Both the position numbers and the translations under genes were made by a program. The notes under the pieces were generated by a model, which was not told where the DNA came from, ran no database searches, and saw only the letters and a program-made list of their open reading frames with translations. From assembly GCA_002633025.1 (NCBI GenBank), contig NMRB01000029.1, forward strand, positions 288,867-352,866: DNA of 64,000 bases. The letters run 5' to 3'. The stretch is from Notospermus geniculatus. Lineage: Eukaryota; Nemertea; Pilidiophora; Heteronemertea; Lineidae. This document shows, piece after piece, positions 34,901-47,308 of this stretch (positions within the stretch are counted from its first letter, which is position 1; each line of letters begins with the position of its first letter).

Positions 34901-37900
34901 TCGCGAGTTGATCACCCTTTCTGAATACGGCGTAACTTCTTTGAAACAGGTATGTTTTTGGGAATGCAACAGAAAGGATCAACAGTCCAGCATGTCCATT
35001 GCCTACCTTAACATAATATTCCACCTTAATCACACAGCAGTTCATGACAGATGGTGAGACAGCTGGAATCTTCAGGAGCTGGGCATCCCACGTTGCTCTA
35101 CTCCCTGGTGACACTGGCAGACCTGAAACACAAGAATTCACTTCTTTCATGTCTACATGTACTTCCATGTACTCCAGATTACTGAGTTCTTAAAGCCAAG
35201 GTATGGTATATTCTGACAAGTAGGAACACATACAAAATGAATGACGGATACCAAAATNTAGAGTTTCACCAGGGCTACCTTCAGATGAAATTTTGAGTCT
35301 CTGGCCATTACGGTTACAAAACGTCGGGCATAGTTTGACGTCTGGACGGACGGACTGACGCGTGACGCCACTGAATAGTTATTTGACTAGCTCTGCTGAC
35401 CTTTGGTCAGCTGAGCTAAAAACTCAATTTTGAGCGTACAAAATACGCCGAAATACGCTGGGTAGGCAGGTATGATTTAGTGAAGTTACACACAGTAATC
35501 GCGAGTTGATCACCCTTTCTGAATACGGCGTAACTTCTTTGAAACAGGTATGTTTTTGGGAATGCAACAGAAAGGATCAACAGTCCAACATGTCCATTGC
35601 CTACCTTAACATAATATTCCACCTTAATCACACAGCAGTTCATGACAGATGGTGAGACAGCTGGAATCTTCAGGAGCTGGGCATCCCACGTTGCTCTACT
35701 CCCTGGTGACACTGGCAGACCTGAAACACAAGAATTCACTTCTTTCATGTCTACATGTACTTCCATGTACTCTAGATTACTGAGTTCTTAAAGCCAAGGT
35801 ATGGTATATTCTGACAAGTAGGAACACATACAAAATGAATGACGGATACCAAAATCCAACCAGATATTTATGTATTCATTGGAAATATCTCACTGAGTGC
35901 TTTCCAATGAATACCGGTACCTACATGTATGTGATGCGTTCAACCCTCCAGAACTTTTCATGTTTCCTATAATCACAAAATTTTTTCTGCAATCGTCTAT
36001 GACATTACCACTGACAGTATATTCGTTTAATTGTGCAACACTTTTATGGCTTACCTGTTAGAACTGTAAACTTTGTTCCTCGTACCCTTGATTTGCCATT
36101 TGCAAAAAATGTCTGAGTTTGATGCAATGTAGCATAGGGGATGATTGTTCTGGAGGAATGATTCTCAAAGTCGGCAGAAATGGCTATAGATTCACCTGGA
36201 ACATAAACAATGATTAGCTCGTTTGATGTCATTTTAAAATCATTTATGGGAAGGATGGTGGTGCAGTGTTGATGGCGGGCTCATTACTGGGAGGTGCAAG
36301 GTTCAATTCCCAGTCGAGTCCGTCGGCAACCGCACACTCAGTGAAAGAGGTACACTATCTACTCTCACTTGGTCTGAGTCTGACAGTGACATGTCCGAGA
36401 GGATCAAGTGACGTGGTGAATGGGCTGCTCCTTAGAGTTCACCGAGAAAGCCTCTGGACTAGGGAGAGACTGGTGGGGATAATGTGAAGCACTTTGAGAC
36501 TGAACAACAAAGTGCTTTGTAGAGCTTACCGGTATAATATCATAATGCTATGTCTAGGTTTACAACACAAAATGTAGAGGTTCACACGAAAAAACATCAT
36601 CTACGTAGTTCTACCCCAGGAGTTCTACCCAGTACAATTGATGCTTTGAAGTATTTTTAGCAGGTGCACACCATGTCCCCAACCGCACTGTGGTATTGCA
36701 GCTTATTTCACAAAACCGTTTCATAATTCATGCTCAATGTACCATGGTTTCTCCCCAGACATATTCAATCAGTGGAGAATGGTGTCAGTTGAATTCCTGC
36801 ACTGACTCATACTGACTCGATTTACCAGGCACTAAAGAACATTATGATTATAATCACCTGCTCCAAAGGTAATAATCAATCGAATTCTATTACAGGCAAT
36901 ACACAAGAAACACATTCTCAGCGCACTGCTCTCCCATGATCGTTCTCACAAGTAACCTACTCACAGTCATGACAGTGAACAGCTTCTATTTCAATGGTAC
37001 CTAGGGCCGCGTGCAACAAGAGTACCGGTACCTGGCCTACGAAATTTTTTCTAACTTCCGCCATTCTCTTATTCTAGCAAGAGCTCGGAGCAGAATGTAC
37101 CTGGTCGGTGATTCAGCAGGTATGTGAACAGGCTGAATGACTTGAGAAGAGCAAAGCTCAAGGTTCCAGTAATTTCAGGAATGCATGAGTAGCCATTGAA
37201 ACCACAACAGCTGTGTTATACTGTCAAGATGAACAAATAAAACACGGAATTTTCACAACTAATGTACGCTTGTTCTCATGAGGTCATTACTCTTGCTCTG
37301 ACTTTGTGGTACATGCCTAGGCCTAAAGGGCCAATCAATTATCAGAAGTATGCACAACCACAAAAATCCTGGTCAGGTTGGACTGAAGAAAGACCCCACG
37401 GGTGTACAATACAAATCATTTTTGAACAAATCAAGAGGGAAGAATGATTGATAACCATAAGATCATTCATCTGGAGATTTCTATCATGAATAGATAGATG
37501 TAGGCCTAGTATAGAAAGAGTCAACACGGGAACATAACAAACTGGACATTTCAAAAGAAAATGTACACTTTGTCCAAAATTCACAGCTAAGTGGCTTGGC
37601 TATGAATTTCTGGCAACATTTCACTGAGGCATTTGAAATGACTCACATACAACATGGAAAGACATACAGGAAATGAATGAAAATTCATGTTCATTACTAA
37701 TATTATACTAAATAACTACTACCAATCATGAATGTGCTTGAAATCTGTCCTAATTACGTCATAAATTACATTCATCACAATGACATCTGAGAGGAGCAGA
37801 GAAGAATGCTATATCGGTTATATATTTTGAAATCATTGCCAGCTTACCAGGGCAGTAACCTCTTCTGTCCGTCCGAGCACTGATTGAGATTGGACCTGAT

Positions 37901-40494
37901 GTACACAGCCAACAGCAAAGTGTCTTCTCAACACTGTTTTCTACTGGTATCTGAGAACAGAAACAAGTGACATATTGCGATTGAAGATGTACAGAGCCTG
38001 ACCAGAGAAAAAAATGAAGTCAGGAAAACATTATGGCACATAATACCAGGTAATATAAAATTTGCAGCCTCACTGGTGGCAAGTACCTGTATGTTTCTGC
38101 TCTGCCACCCAACTGTCATTAGTGGCAGGTGCAGAAGTTTCGGCACCACCACCCTTAGAAGTGTGACCCAACTGGTATTTGATCCAAGTCAAGAGGAACT
38201 AACACTCAGTCAAACTGAGTAAAACATTTTTTGGGCATACTCCACATCCACCTTAGAACAGGACTGCAAAGTATTTACGTAAGTAGGAAATGCAGTGTTT
38301 GCAGCGTTAGCGAATGTCATAGATTATTAAGTACCAATCGAAATTCTTACCTGATACTCAGGTTTATTGATATCTATAGGGCTAATCACAGTAAATGCTT
38401 TCTTTGTTTTGTGGTTAAATGACCATGGCTTGTCCATTTCAGCTTTCAGCCAATATCGTATACTCCCATGTTTACCTTCAAAAGAGGTAGATATCCCCCT
38501 GCAACGGAAGAGAAAATAAAGAATTTATAGCAAGAAGTTCCGGTAAACTCCCACGCAACACTCAAACATGTCAAAACTACATGCATAAGATATTGCGGGG
38601 TAACTTCAGTTTCAAGGAAGAACCTCTGGGACATGCCAAGATGAAGTTTGGCTGGGTTTTAAAAAGATTCGCCTGCCTACATGTACACAAGATACCTATG
38701 ATGTGAAGTAGGCTCAGCAATCTTTCTTGGGGGCCTGACAGGTGGTGTACAAATTTTAAGAATCTACTTTTTAAACTTGGTATCTTCCAGGTGTGTCTTG
38801 ATGCCAAAAAAGGTGATAAACCTGTGACCACTGGTGGCAGGTGCTGATGTTGCCAATCTCCTACCCCAGCAACCCACGCATCTGGCAAATTACAATTACT
38901 TACCCCATTGGCAACTCAAAGGAAAAATTGAACTCATGGCGACCTTCTGTGAGTGTTTCACGGACAATAGGATTATCTGAAACAGGACAGATTAATGCAG
39001 ATTAAAATGGTCTTGATGAGGATTTATAAACAGAACACACATACATGTACCGGTACATATAACAGGGGGTTGAATAATGAGCAATATCAATTATTACTCA
39101 ACTAAAATAACAACATTGTTTTTTTATCTATGTCTACAAATAGACGGTCACCACTGTTATGCATAATCAATGAACATGATGAAATGATAATGTCAATGAG
39201 CTAATGACACCAACACGGAAAATGTCAAAGATCAATTAATATATTGGATAGATTAGGGCATACAGTACAGTGAACACAATTCAAGAAAACATTATTTAGA
39301 TGACAAAGTTCAGAAACCTACAGAGTGAACAAAATATGAGAATAGATAGGACAAGGATTTGACGAATCAGAATCAGATGCATTGATTATTATTAACTGCC
39401 AAATCAAAAATCAAGGCTTGGTTGATGTGTATACTGGTACTTTATTTGATTTGATTCTACCATTGCAGATCAATGAGAATGTAAACAGCATGAGCAAATA
39501 ATATGTCAAAAAGATCAGCTGAAATGTAAAGTTCAGTATAAACCAGGCAAAGTCAAAGTCTCACTCTCAATCTCATGGCTCATCATACATTGTAGGCCTA
39601 CAACTACAAGTCATATCAGGGCAACATTATCTTGTAAAGCTGTCATTGTATTGTATTAAATCGGTAATGTTATATTTCAGGGTAGGCCAGGCCAGGCCTA
39701 TTAAATAAATTAAGTAATAAGAATAAAAACCACAAAACTGAAAAAGAGATTTTGATTATTAGATTTCGGGGTATACATGTACAATCGAGAAAGGAAAGAT
39801 GAAGCAGATACTGTAGAGTGTACGCTATAGGAAGTTAGTGAGTGAGCAAATCATTTATTATCAAGAGGAATGACTCAAACGAGAATGGAAGAATACCCGG
39901 TATACAATATAACTAGGCCTACACACAATGTCAATGAAAACAAATCAGAAAAGCAACAATATCATATCATGAACTGCTGAACACAACACATCTGACATTA
40001 AACTAGGCCTAAAGGCCTGGCATCGCATGGGAGGGTTGTCTTCTTTAGCCTTTAGGCCTGCAGTTCTTTAGGTCTTCAGCTGCAGTATGCACAACAGGAC
40101 CTTTTTTGCTTTGGTTTTGGTTTACTTTTTTGACATGTTTGACCATTATTTGCGGATTTGACGTGACAAATTTTTTTGACACTGTCTGTGTCCCTGCGGC
40201 TGGGCTGGGGCCGGCCGCCCGTGGACAATGCTTACCTCCTCCAAATAGCACCTGTCTCTTATAAAAGTATTCAACCTCAGCGTTGTAGTGTTCTGTGTAG
40301 GAGCCCAGCCGTGTGCCAGTGCTTCTTGATTCTGTCCAATGCACCTTCGCAACTCCACGCATGAAAACGCGCAGAGCGCGCATTCTCATGTCGCCTTTCA
40401 GCTCCACTACACATTGCCCTGAAACACGTTCCCCTGGGTGATATACGGTCTTGTTCTCATTAAGTACAATTTCGAAGCACTTAAGTTTTCCCAT
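31987..40494 (-). CDS. Alpha-arrestin / arrestin domain-containing protein (ARRDC2/3/4-like), 9 exons, 428 residues
   Basis: Alpha-arrestins are adaptors at plasma and endosomal membranes that recruit NEDD4-family ubiquitin ligases to cargo. Minus-strand exons: 40494-40236, 38976-38904, 38498-38351, 37950-37848, 36195-36055, 35720-35605, 33752-33548, 33358-33204, 32073-31987; phases agree throughout. The N-terminal arrestin fold (about 1-160) shows YHPGERVSGQC, RGVAKVHWTESR, EVEYFYKRQVLFGG and SFEGKHGSIRYWLKAE. The C-terminal fold (about 165-310) shows KTLCCWLCTSGPISISA, ISADFENHSSR, WDAQLLKIPAVSPS and HLPIVIGTVP. Three PPxY motifs follow: PPPY at 334-337, PPTY at 350-353 and PPAY at 395-398. 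The last exon (HAPETFDEPEGDG..., acidic) is the least certain; it was chosen for its pyrimidine-rich acceptor and correct phase. Exon 6 occurs twice (see 35007-35122). Length is close to human ARRDC3 (414). Confidence 0.9.
33829..34930. repeat. Two diverged copies of one repeat in inverted orientation
   Basis: The plus-strand segment from 33829 (GGCCGTATTCAAAAAGGGTG...CTGCCTACCC) and the reverse complement of about 34750-34930 (GCCGTATTCAGAAAGGGTG...CTGCCTACCC) are recognisably the same repeat. They lie in the intron between ARRDC exons 6 and 7 and could be the two ends of a 1.1 kb element or two separate insertions. Confidence 0.55.
35007..35122 (-). pseudogene. Second copy of ARRDC exon 6
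   Basis: This 116-bp copy encodes the same residues as exon 6 at 35720-35605 (GLPVSPGSRATWDAQL... to EYYVK) with intact splice sites. Exon 6 enters in phase 1 and leaves in phase 0, so splicing both copies in series would shift the frame. Only one can be used in a normal transcript. Given the adjacent N, the copy is probably an assembly duplicate of the other allele. Confidence 0.75.
35258..35258. other. Single ambiguous base (N), assembly join
   Basis: One N at the end of the left copy of the exon 6 duplication, as at 14013. It is probably a contig join. Confidence 0.8.
36256..36540 (+). repeat. tRNA-derived SINE in ARRDC intron 4
   Basis: GGTGCAGTGTTGATGGCGGG and AGGTTCAATTCCCAGTCG form the RNA polymerase III boxes. 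The 3' end (GTGAAGCACTTTGAGACTG...AAAGTGCTTTGTAGAGC) is the LINE-like tail seen in many SINEs. It is antisense to the ARRDC gene. Confidence 0.75.
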
Positions 40495-40702
40495 AGCATT
40501 GAATTATCATCTTATATGGTGTCCTAAACTCAAAATCCATCTCATTTTGAGGGTGTCTGGATGCTTTTCGATTTTTCTTCCCTTGCTCTTTGTTGACACC
40601 GGAACCTCTTGTTGCGCATGTCGGAAGAATGAGAAAGAAAAAAGAATCCCATAATGCACAGCGTTTTACCAATAAAAGACTATCGCCAAATGATGGTGCA
40701 GC

Positions 40703-41567
40703 CGGCAGGCACTAGGTGGCAGCAGTTGACGGTCAACGATAGAATTCAATCTCCAACACGCAAGCAAACTCTCCAAGCTTACCAGCGCATGCGTTTAGTT
40801 GCCAAACGATAATGTGACGCTTGGCGGTAGGTGGCAGCAGCGGACGGTCCAGGTCGCAATGAAAAGTTAGATACGTAGTCGTCGGCCACGCCCGACACGC
40901 GGTTGCTCAAGAGTAGTGTTGTCCCCACCGACATTCGAATAGGAAATGGTATTCATCGCCAGTAAACGTAAGCCATCCCCGTCAGCTGCTGCCACCTCTT
41001 GCCCAGCGGTGATACTATCAGTTCGCGGTGTAACTGCATTTATGGGTGTATTCGACTCCCTGTTCTTATGTGTTCCGGTGCAGAGAACGGTGTTCTTGAA
41101 GTGTCGAACAGCCGAGAACGCGTTCGGGAACGTGTTCCTGTTCCCGAATCTCACACCACCTCGGCTGGTGGTGCAGACGGGAACAGTCGAGAACAAAGAT
41201 GGCGGACACTGGCGGCAACTTTATAAATATTTTTTGTCAGATCATAGTGTAATTATTCGAGGTTTAGGATCAAGCAGAAATGACATGAATGACATATCCG
41301 TATTCTAAACTGAATATTTTGGAAGTATTCTTGAAAAACTTTGAGGTTTTTAGGCCGCCGTATTGACGCCTGAAGTGAAACCATAGTAACCAACACTTTC
41401 CTATTCGAGACTCGAGAACACGTTCCTTGTTCTTGGCCTGTTCGGGTGCAGTTGAGAACAGGGAGTCGAATACACCCTATGCGCCGGTAAGCTTGGAGTG
41501 TGTCAGTGGTTGGAGATTGAATCAATTCGCCCCGTCAGCTGCTGCCACCTGTCGCCTGGCGTTGACA
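40703..41567. mobile_element. Composite nested foldback element
   Basis: The outer left end (GGTGGCAGCAGTTGACGG, then ATTCAATCTCCAAC and CTCCAAGCTTACC) reappears inverted at the right end (GGTAAGCTTGGAG, GTTGGAGATTGAAT, CAGCTGCTGCCACC). A second pair of GGTGGCAGCAG/CTGCTGCCACC ends occurs inside at 40817 and about 41000. A separate element (41044-41478) is inserted within. There is no coding capacity. Confidence 0.75.
41044..41478. mobile_element. Foldback element with GGGTGTATTCGACTCCCTG ends, nested
   Basis: The left GGGTGTATTCGACTCCCTGT and right ACAGGGAGTCGAATACACCC are perfect inverted copies, flanked by TAT on both sides. The interior repeats GAGAACG/CGTTCTC words, as in 26496-26792. 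Confidence 0.85.
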
Positions 41568-41691
41568 CTGTCATTTCAGCGCAACGTGGTTTGGTTGCAA
41601 CATCAGAGTACATCAAAGTCGGTCATAATTTTGGGTGAAAAAAGGCAAAAACACCAATTTCCGACGAATATTCCGCGCCGAGAGATGTCTA

Positions 41692-41897
41692 AAGGCGCTG
41701 CTCCACGTGACAGTTTTCTGTCGAAGGTTTGCTGTCAGATAGTAACTGTCCAAAGACTATCCCGTGGAAGTTGTTCCGCTAGTGACTACATGTAGTGTAG
41801 GCCCTATCGCTACGCAGCTAGCTGAACAACTTCCACGGGACAGTTGTTATTTGACAGCAAACTTTCGACAGAAAACTGTTACGTGGAGCAGCGCCTT
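41692..41897. mobile_element. 206-bp foldback element with AAGGCGCTGCTCCACGT ends
   Basis: Long inverted arms (AAGGCGCTGCTCCACGTGAC, GTCGAAGGTTTGCTGTCA, CCGTGGAAGTTGTTC) surround a short spacer. The region is non-coding. Confidence 0.88.
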
Positions 41898-42071
41898 AAT
41901 CGTGATCGCAGGTTGAAGTCGATCCCATTTTGAGGTCGACTTGCCTTCCTGAGTCGGGCATGTCTTGGTGATTCTTTCCTTCTCATACTTCCATGTTCTC
42001 ATTCAGACTTTTAAAAATTGAGTTCTTTTCAACAGAAGATGTATGTATGCGTGTTTCTGACAATAAAATGA

Positions 42072-42077
42072 TTTATT
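42072..42077 (-). terminator. Candidate polyadenylation signal of ERI2
   Basis: AATAAA on the minus strand, about 470 bp beyond the ERI2 stop codon. No other AATAAA was noticed between it and the stop. Confidence 0.45.
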
Positions 42078-42548
42078 ACAAATTACAATAGGAATGTACA
42101 GGCATCCCCATCACACATGGAATCAGACGATCAAACAAGGAATCGGACTAGCCCTTTTGTGGTAGGCCTATGTCAACTCCCATCCATTCTACCATACCCT
42201 GCTGCCATCTTGAGTCAATAGTTTGAACTAAAGTAAGACCTCTTCAAGAACCCCTTCTTTTTGCCAATAACATGGCATCAGAGTGACAAACGCCCAAATA
42301 CTAGTATAAACTTCTGCCAGCATTAACCATGCAGAGAATTACTGGAAACCTATACGGTACTGAAAGATTACCAAAATGATATCTCAGGAGAAAGGAAAAG
42401 ACCAGAGGAGTCTTAGATATTTTCTTCACATTTCAGTTGATTGTGACACATGAAAATTTCAGCCAAGCAGAAGCCCTGAAACTCATAAGGCCAACTGTAT
42501 TATCATAGAATTGACAACAAATTGAACTGAACTGCTATCGATGAATAT

Positions 42549-45500
42549 TCAAATTCTATTGTTGGCCTTCGGACCAACACGAACTCCCAAAGTCCTTTGA
42601 GTGCTTTCAGTACCAGTGGCACAAGTGAATGACAATTTTTGAGTTACGGATCCAAACTGAGGAGATGCCATGTTCGTCTGGGGTTTGGCATACGTGAATG
42701 GACTGGCAAATCCATTAACTTGAGGAGAACGCCTCTGTGTGTACACGGACTCCCACTGGAAGTAACCACAACCTTTGTTTTTGCTGGAATTTCCATGTGG
42801 ACATGAGAAGAAGCTCCTGCCTTGATTTGGCCCCGGGGTCTGTGCCACCCGACGTTTGGAACGACGTCCACATTTACACAGTGGGGGTGTTACTTTCATA
42901 TTACTGCTGCCATTAATCCTGTTCCCAGTGGAAAAAGTTTTGAAACGAGAGTTCATCGAGTCTGGGATGAGCCTATTAGTTGGCGTTTTGAACCTGGAAT
43001 TAAGACTACAGAGAGAGTTGGAATTTGAACTTTTTCCCTTTTCACCAACTCTTTCATTACTTTCCTGACATATGTTCTTTTTGTCTTTCAGAACAGAAGT
43101 GGTTGCACTCACTTTAGGTGTCAGGACTCCCCCACAGTCCGAGTGAATTTGGAAATTTCCACGTGGAACAATTTTCTTCCCTGTCATAGGAGTCACTGTC
43201 ACAGTCTTGGACATGGACCTACTAAAAGATTCTTTCTTCACAAGAGGATTCTCAGGTTGTCCAGAAGGAGACCGACTTTTGGAACCAGACACTTCCTTCT
43301 TCCCACAACAGTTATCACTGACACTTTCACTACTGTAATTTGATTGTCCTCGATCACAGTTTTCAACATCTTGATTAACACTTTTCAAAGTGTCCTGTTT
43401 CTCCTTACAAATTCTTTCGTCATCTTCATCATTTTCATACATTCCCAATTCTAAGACATCCGTCTCGATTCCACATGAGTTGAGAATCAAATCCATTTCA
43501 CTTTCCTCTGAATCCTGAGCAAATTCATCTCCTCCACTGCAATTCTTCAACAGATTATTCCTGTCCACATCCTCACCACGTCCAGTCACTTTCCCGGATG
43601 TACCCCCTTCTTCAGATGCACCCCCACCACTAGAAGATTCAGTTGGTGGTTTACACACAGAAATATCTTTTGTGTGAGGTTTTTCTGAGACTACAGGCCT
43701 TTTTATTCCAGTGAAAGCCATTACTGAGGCATTGCTTGCAGTGCTGCTGGTGGCCCTGGAAGTCTTGCCAATGAGTTGAGCATCCTTCAATGTTTTCTGC
43801 TTTTTTGCCTCGATGCAGGACTTGAATGTTCCTGTTGTCTTCAGTGCTGTTTTTATGTGCTTCAAGAAAGTGAAAAGAGAAGGGTACAGATTGTTACATG
43901 AATTGTTAGAGGGCAAACATGAATGATGAAGGGTAGTCAATCTGACAGAGTCAGATATTTTGATCATGTTAAGGGGTTACAGCTGTTAGTGTTGGTTATG
44001 AATGACAAAAACTGTCTCTAGAGTTACAGAGACCCTGAACATTGCTGTGAATGAATGCAAAAACGTCAGAAATCAAGTATACCAACATTGTTATTTATTA
44101 TCCCCTTCCCAATACACAACACATGAGTCATTGTTCCAGTGGGAAATGTTTATTTTTCGCTTCACTTGTGCTTATAATTTGAATATATCAAAATAATTTT
44201 ATATAATAATCAAAATTTCAATGTCCACATCTAGATCCTTACCCCATCAAGTGATTTTGTGATTGTCATGATGCAACCATCTTTTATCATTCGCCACGCC
44301 AGTTTGGCAGTGTTACGGGCATCGTCCAATCCTGAATGTTCTCGTCCTTCGAATTCAATACCGAGATCTTTCAAAGCTCCATTGAGCCCGTTTGGTTTTC
44401 TCTCATAGAATTTCTGGTAAAGGAATGAGGAAGAATGAAGATATAAATTACCTGCATTACCTTATCTGCATTCAGCAGAAAAAGGCGCAAGTCTGGGATT
44501 ACAGAGTTGACAGAATATTGCGCTTGCTTAATCTAATCTCTTACCTTGTATGTTGCTCGGAGATCCAACCAGCTGTTGAGCTGTACTGGCATTCTGATTT
44601 GTTTCCTTCGACATTCGTACAACAAACAGACACCAAGATCCCAATCTGTAAATGACAAAAAGTATAGAAGCACAACATTCCATATGATTTATATCTTCAG
44701 CCAGGAAGAATGTTACTGGGCTGGAGATTGAATTGTCTGTCAGAGGTGTTGCATGTGGACCAAACCATCTTGACTACCAAGGATGTGACATCGCTAGGCC
44801 CTCTGACTACGCTCACACAATAGTGGCTAATCTTACGACATAGCCTGTCTATACATGTGGGGTTTGAGGATGGCCTTCACAGGTGTACTGATTGTCTGAC
44901 GAGCTCTACTGATAATATGCAATGTACATTGATGCCACTCACCAGACCAAGTAGCAAATGTACACAGCAGTGACTCATCATCACCTCTATTGAACTCAAT
45001 CTTCTTTTTTTCCGATAAACGATTCAACCAGCGAGTAAATTTACTGAGGCAGATGTTCAGAGGAACACCATCATCAACTTTCTCCTAAAAGAAAAAATTA
45101 TAAGGAAAGTGAAGAACACAACCAATGCTCGTGCTCAGAACCCAAAGTCAAGGATGAACTTTACACTGTTTTTCAGAGCTCCCAACATTCAGAAAGCCAG
45201 ATGAATTTTTGGGACAGGGTGGAGCCAAGGGGTAGCCTAGAGCTGCCCTTAATGAAGTGGTGTCCTGCCTACATGGCCTACAGGGGGGGGGGGGGTCAAA
45301 ATGAAAAGAAATGACCAGGACTGGAGTAATGACTGGGGTCCTTGACAGAGAGAGGTGTCTCCTCAGTTTGACACAGGTATCCGCTATAAAAAGGCTCCAC
45401 AGTACACAAATCTTAGTCTTTTGTGTTATTACCTGAGATATTCCAGTAAATTGTTTACAAAATTCGCTAAGAGTTGGATGCTCCTGAGGCATAACATAAG

Positions 45501-46452
45501 AATGGTACTCGTCCTCTATTTCACCAGTGGCTGTGTTCAATAAAACGGCAGGAAATTCAACTGAAATCAGAAATATATCACACATTCACAGAGTACATTT
45601 CTACTGACATTTATCAAGGAAATTCAAGAGTAGACCAAAATTTCTTTCAAAGTGATCATTATTACACAGAAGTTCTTCAATTTAAAACTTCAGCAGCCAC
45701 TGTGCAAAGGAGACTCCGGTCAGCTATATTGTATACATGTAGGCCTACTTACTAATTTCCTGAGGTGTGTTCTTTGTGTTTTCCCAGCAAGTGGATTCAA
45801 AGTCTATCACTATCAAGTAGGCAAATATTTGACCTGAAAAGAAAGAACATTTGGTCATCATGCACTGCAAGCCACACAAATACGTATGCCACTGGCCACA
45901 AAAATGTAACCACCATGAAAGGTTTGTCAATCTTTAAGTACAATATTTTTGAGACAACATGATTCGCAAAGGTCTTCCGGCCTTGGCCCCCAGATCCAGC
46001 TTGGCATTAGGCCTAGTGTTGTGTTGCAACCAATGACATTCCACGGCATGGAATGGATGGGAGCTGGAGGGATGGGTTGCATGCATGGTGATTAATAATG
46101 ATCAGAGTCAGAGGTAGGCTAGGCCTAGGGAATGATAAATGAGATACCCACATTTCGCTTTCAGTCTCTTCCACCTCGCATCAGAATCACTAGAAGAACG
46201 CTTCCTAAGGAGACCCAGTTCCCTGAAAAATGAGAGGTAGTCAAGTGTATTGGAAAATGAGAACAGAAAAGAAGCGAGATTACTCGGCCTAGGCCCTATA
46301 CAGCCTACAGGTGTAGCTAACGTCTTTTCAGTGTGGTCGTTTTTTTTCTGTGTGATTTCCATTGTTTGGAACACACTCGTCACTGGACTGGTGACTGACT
46401 GGGCTGGGAAAAACAGACTCACCAGCTCACTGTTTCTCTGCGTATCGCTCAT
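42549..46452 (-). CDS. ERI2: ERI1 exoribonuclease 2-like protein (DEDDh 3'-5' exonuclease plus GRF zinc finger), 7 exons, 744 residues
   Basis: ERI-family enzymes trim RNA 3' ends; ERI2 adds a C-terminal GRF zinc finger, typical of nucleic-acid-binding proteins. Minus-strand exons: 46452-46152, 45833-45753, 45560-45433, 45084-44943, 44645-44545, 44413-44243, 43859-42549; phases agree. The exonuclease domain spans about 104-300, with VIDFESTCW (D111, E113), DWDLGVC (about 218-224) and EHSGLDDARN (H277, D282). QEIIEFPAVLLNT, PQEHPTLSEFC and NSWLDLRATYK are further ERI2 hallmarks. The long last exon is low-complexity and Ser-rich, then carries the GRF finger (CKCGRRSKR...FFSCPHG...KGCGYFQW) near 42880-42750. 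The N-terminus is uncertain: the frame is open from 46452, but a good acceptor (TTTTTCAG at about 46227) sits before the conserved ELGLLRKRSS, so part of the first exon may be intronic. Confidence 0.9.
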
Positions 46453-47033
46453 TGATTGTCAAGTCGCCGCTTATTCCGTCAATCTATTGTAATGTCACAC
46501 GGACCACACTGAAAAACGTTACACCGTATCTACCTCACATGTACATGATGTACGCTGCATGCATGGACACACGTCATCATAGGCCTATCAATGCACGCAT
46601 GCACGTGACCTGGACGCGGCACGCGACTCGATGATTTGTCTTCTCTTATGATCACCTCGCTAGTTGTTTCGTTGACTTCATGGTCTCTTCAAATTCCCTA
46701 CTACTTAAAGCATCCTATACTACTTCAAATTCAGGTCCAAAGACCATTGTTCATCGGAAAAATCGAAGTATCATCATGCATTATCGAGTTCATGAGTTCA
46801 ATATTTTGAAAAGTGCCCTTTAATGTCGTTGTTGCAGTCGCTCCGGTACCAATTTGCGGACTACCGGAACGTACGAATCGGCGACAAACTAGTCGGTCGT
46901 TGACGGAAATCTAGTTGATACACCGTGGTACAACAGTGTACAAGGGTAAATCGACGTTTTTGCAAATCAAAATCCTAGCTAAGCGTAATACGTCGAAATT
47001 TTTCGGTCTAGGTAGTAGGGGCTAGGTAGTAAG

Positions 47034-47308
47034 CAGGCCCGGATCCAGAGGGGGGCACATGGGGCATGTGCCCCCCCCCTATTTTTTGAAGGTAAATGGT
47101 TTTTTTACTGCACTTTTTGGAAATCGTCTAGTATTTCATGTCTAAGATGCTGGGAAATCGCATCTCAGAGCTTTGATTTTTCAAATTTTCCCGGGGGAGG
47201 CCCCCGGACCCCCCTTCGTGTGCGCGCACTCAGTGGCGCGAGTCAACTGAGGGCTTCGCCCTCGGGGTTGTGCCCCCCCCCTATTTCTAAATCCTGGATC
47301 CGGCCCTG
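47034..47308. mobile_element. GGATCC-ended element, second copy
   Basis: The left end GCAGGCCCGGATCCAGAGG and right end CCTGGATCCGGCCCTG are inverted. The interior has long C tracts, GATGCTGGGAAATCGCATC and GGGGGAGGCCCCC, diverged from the copy at 4806-5108. Confidence 0.75.

Larger units (their letters stand above)
34822..35855. repeat. Direct duplication of about 436 bp covering ARRDC exon 6, beside an N
   Basis: Segments 34822-35257 and 35418-35855 are nearly identical (for example GAGCGG versus GAGCGT, and CCAGCATG versus CCAACATG). The left copy stops at the single N at 35258. About 160 bp of other sequence (35259-35417) separates the copies. Confidence 0.85.
40495..42548. other. Intergenic region upstream of ARRDC and downstream of ERI2
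   Basis: Both neighbours are on the minus strand. The first 200 bp above the ARRDC start should hold its promoter; no core element is clear. The rest is largely a nested set of hairpin elements (40703-41567 and 41692-41897). A minus-strand AATAAA at 42077-42072 is a candidate polyadenylation signal for ERI2, about 470 bp past its stop. Confidence 0.6.
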
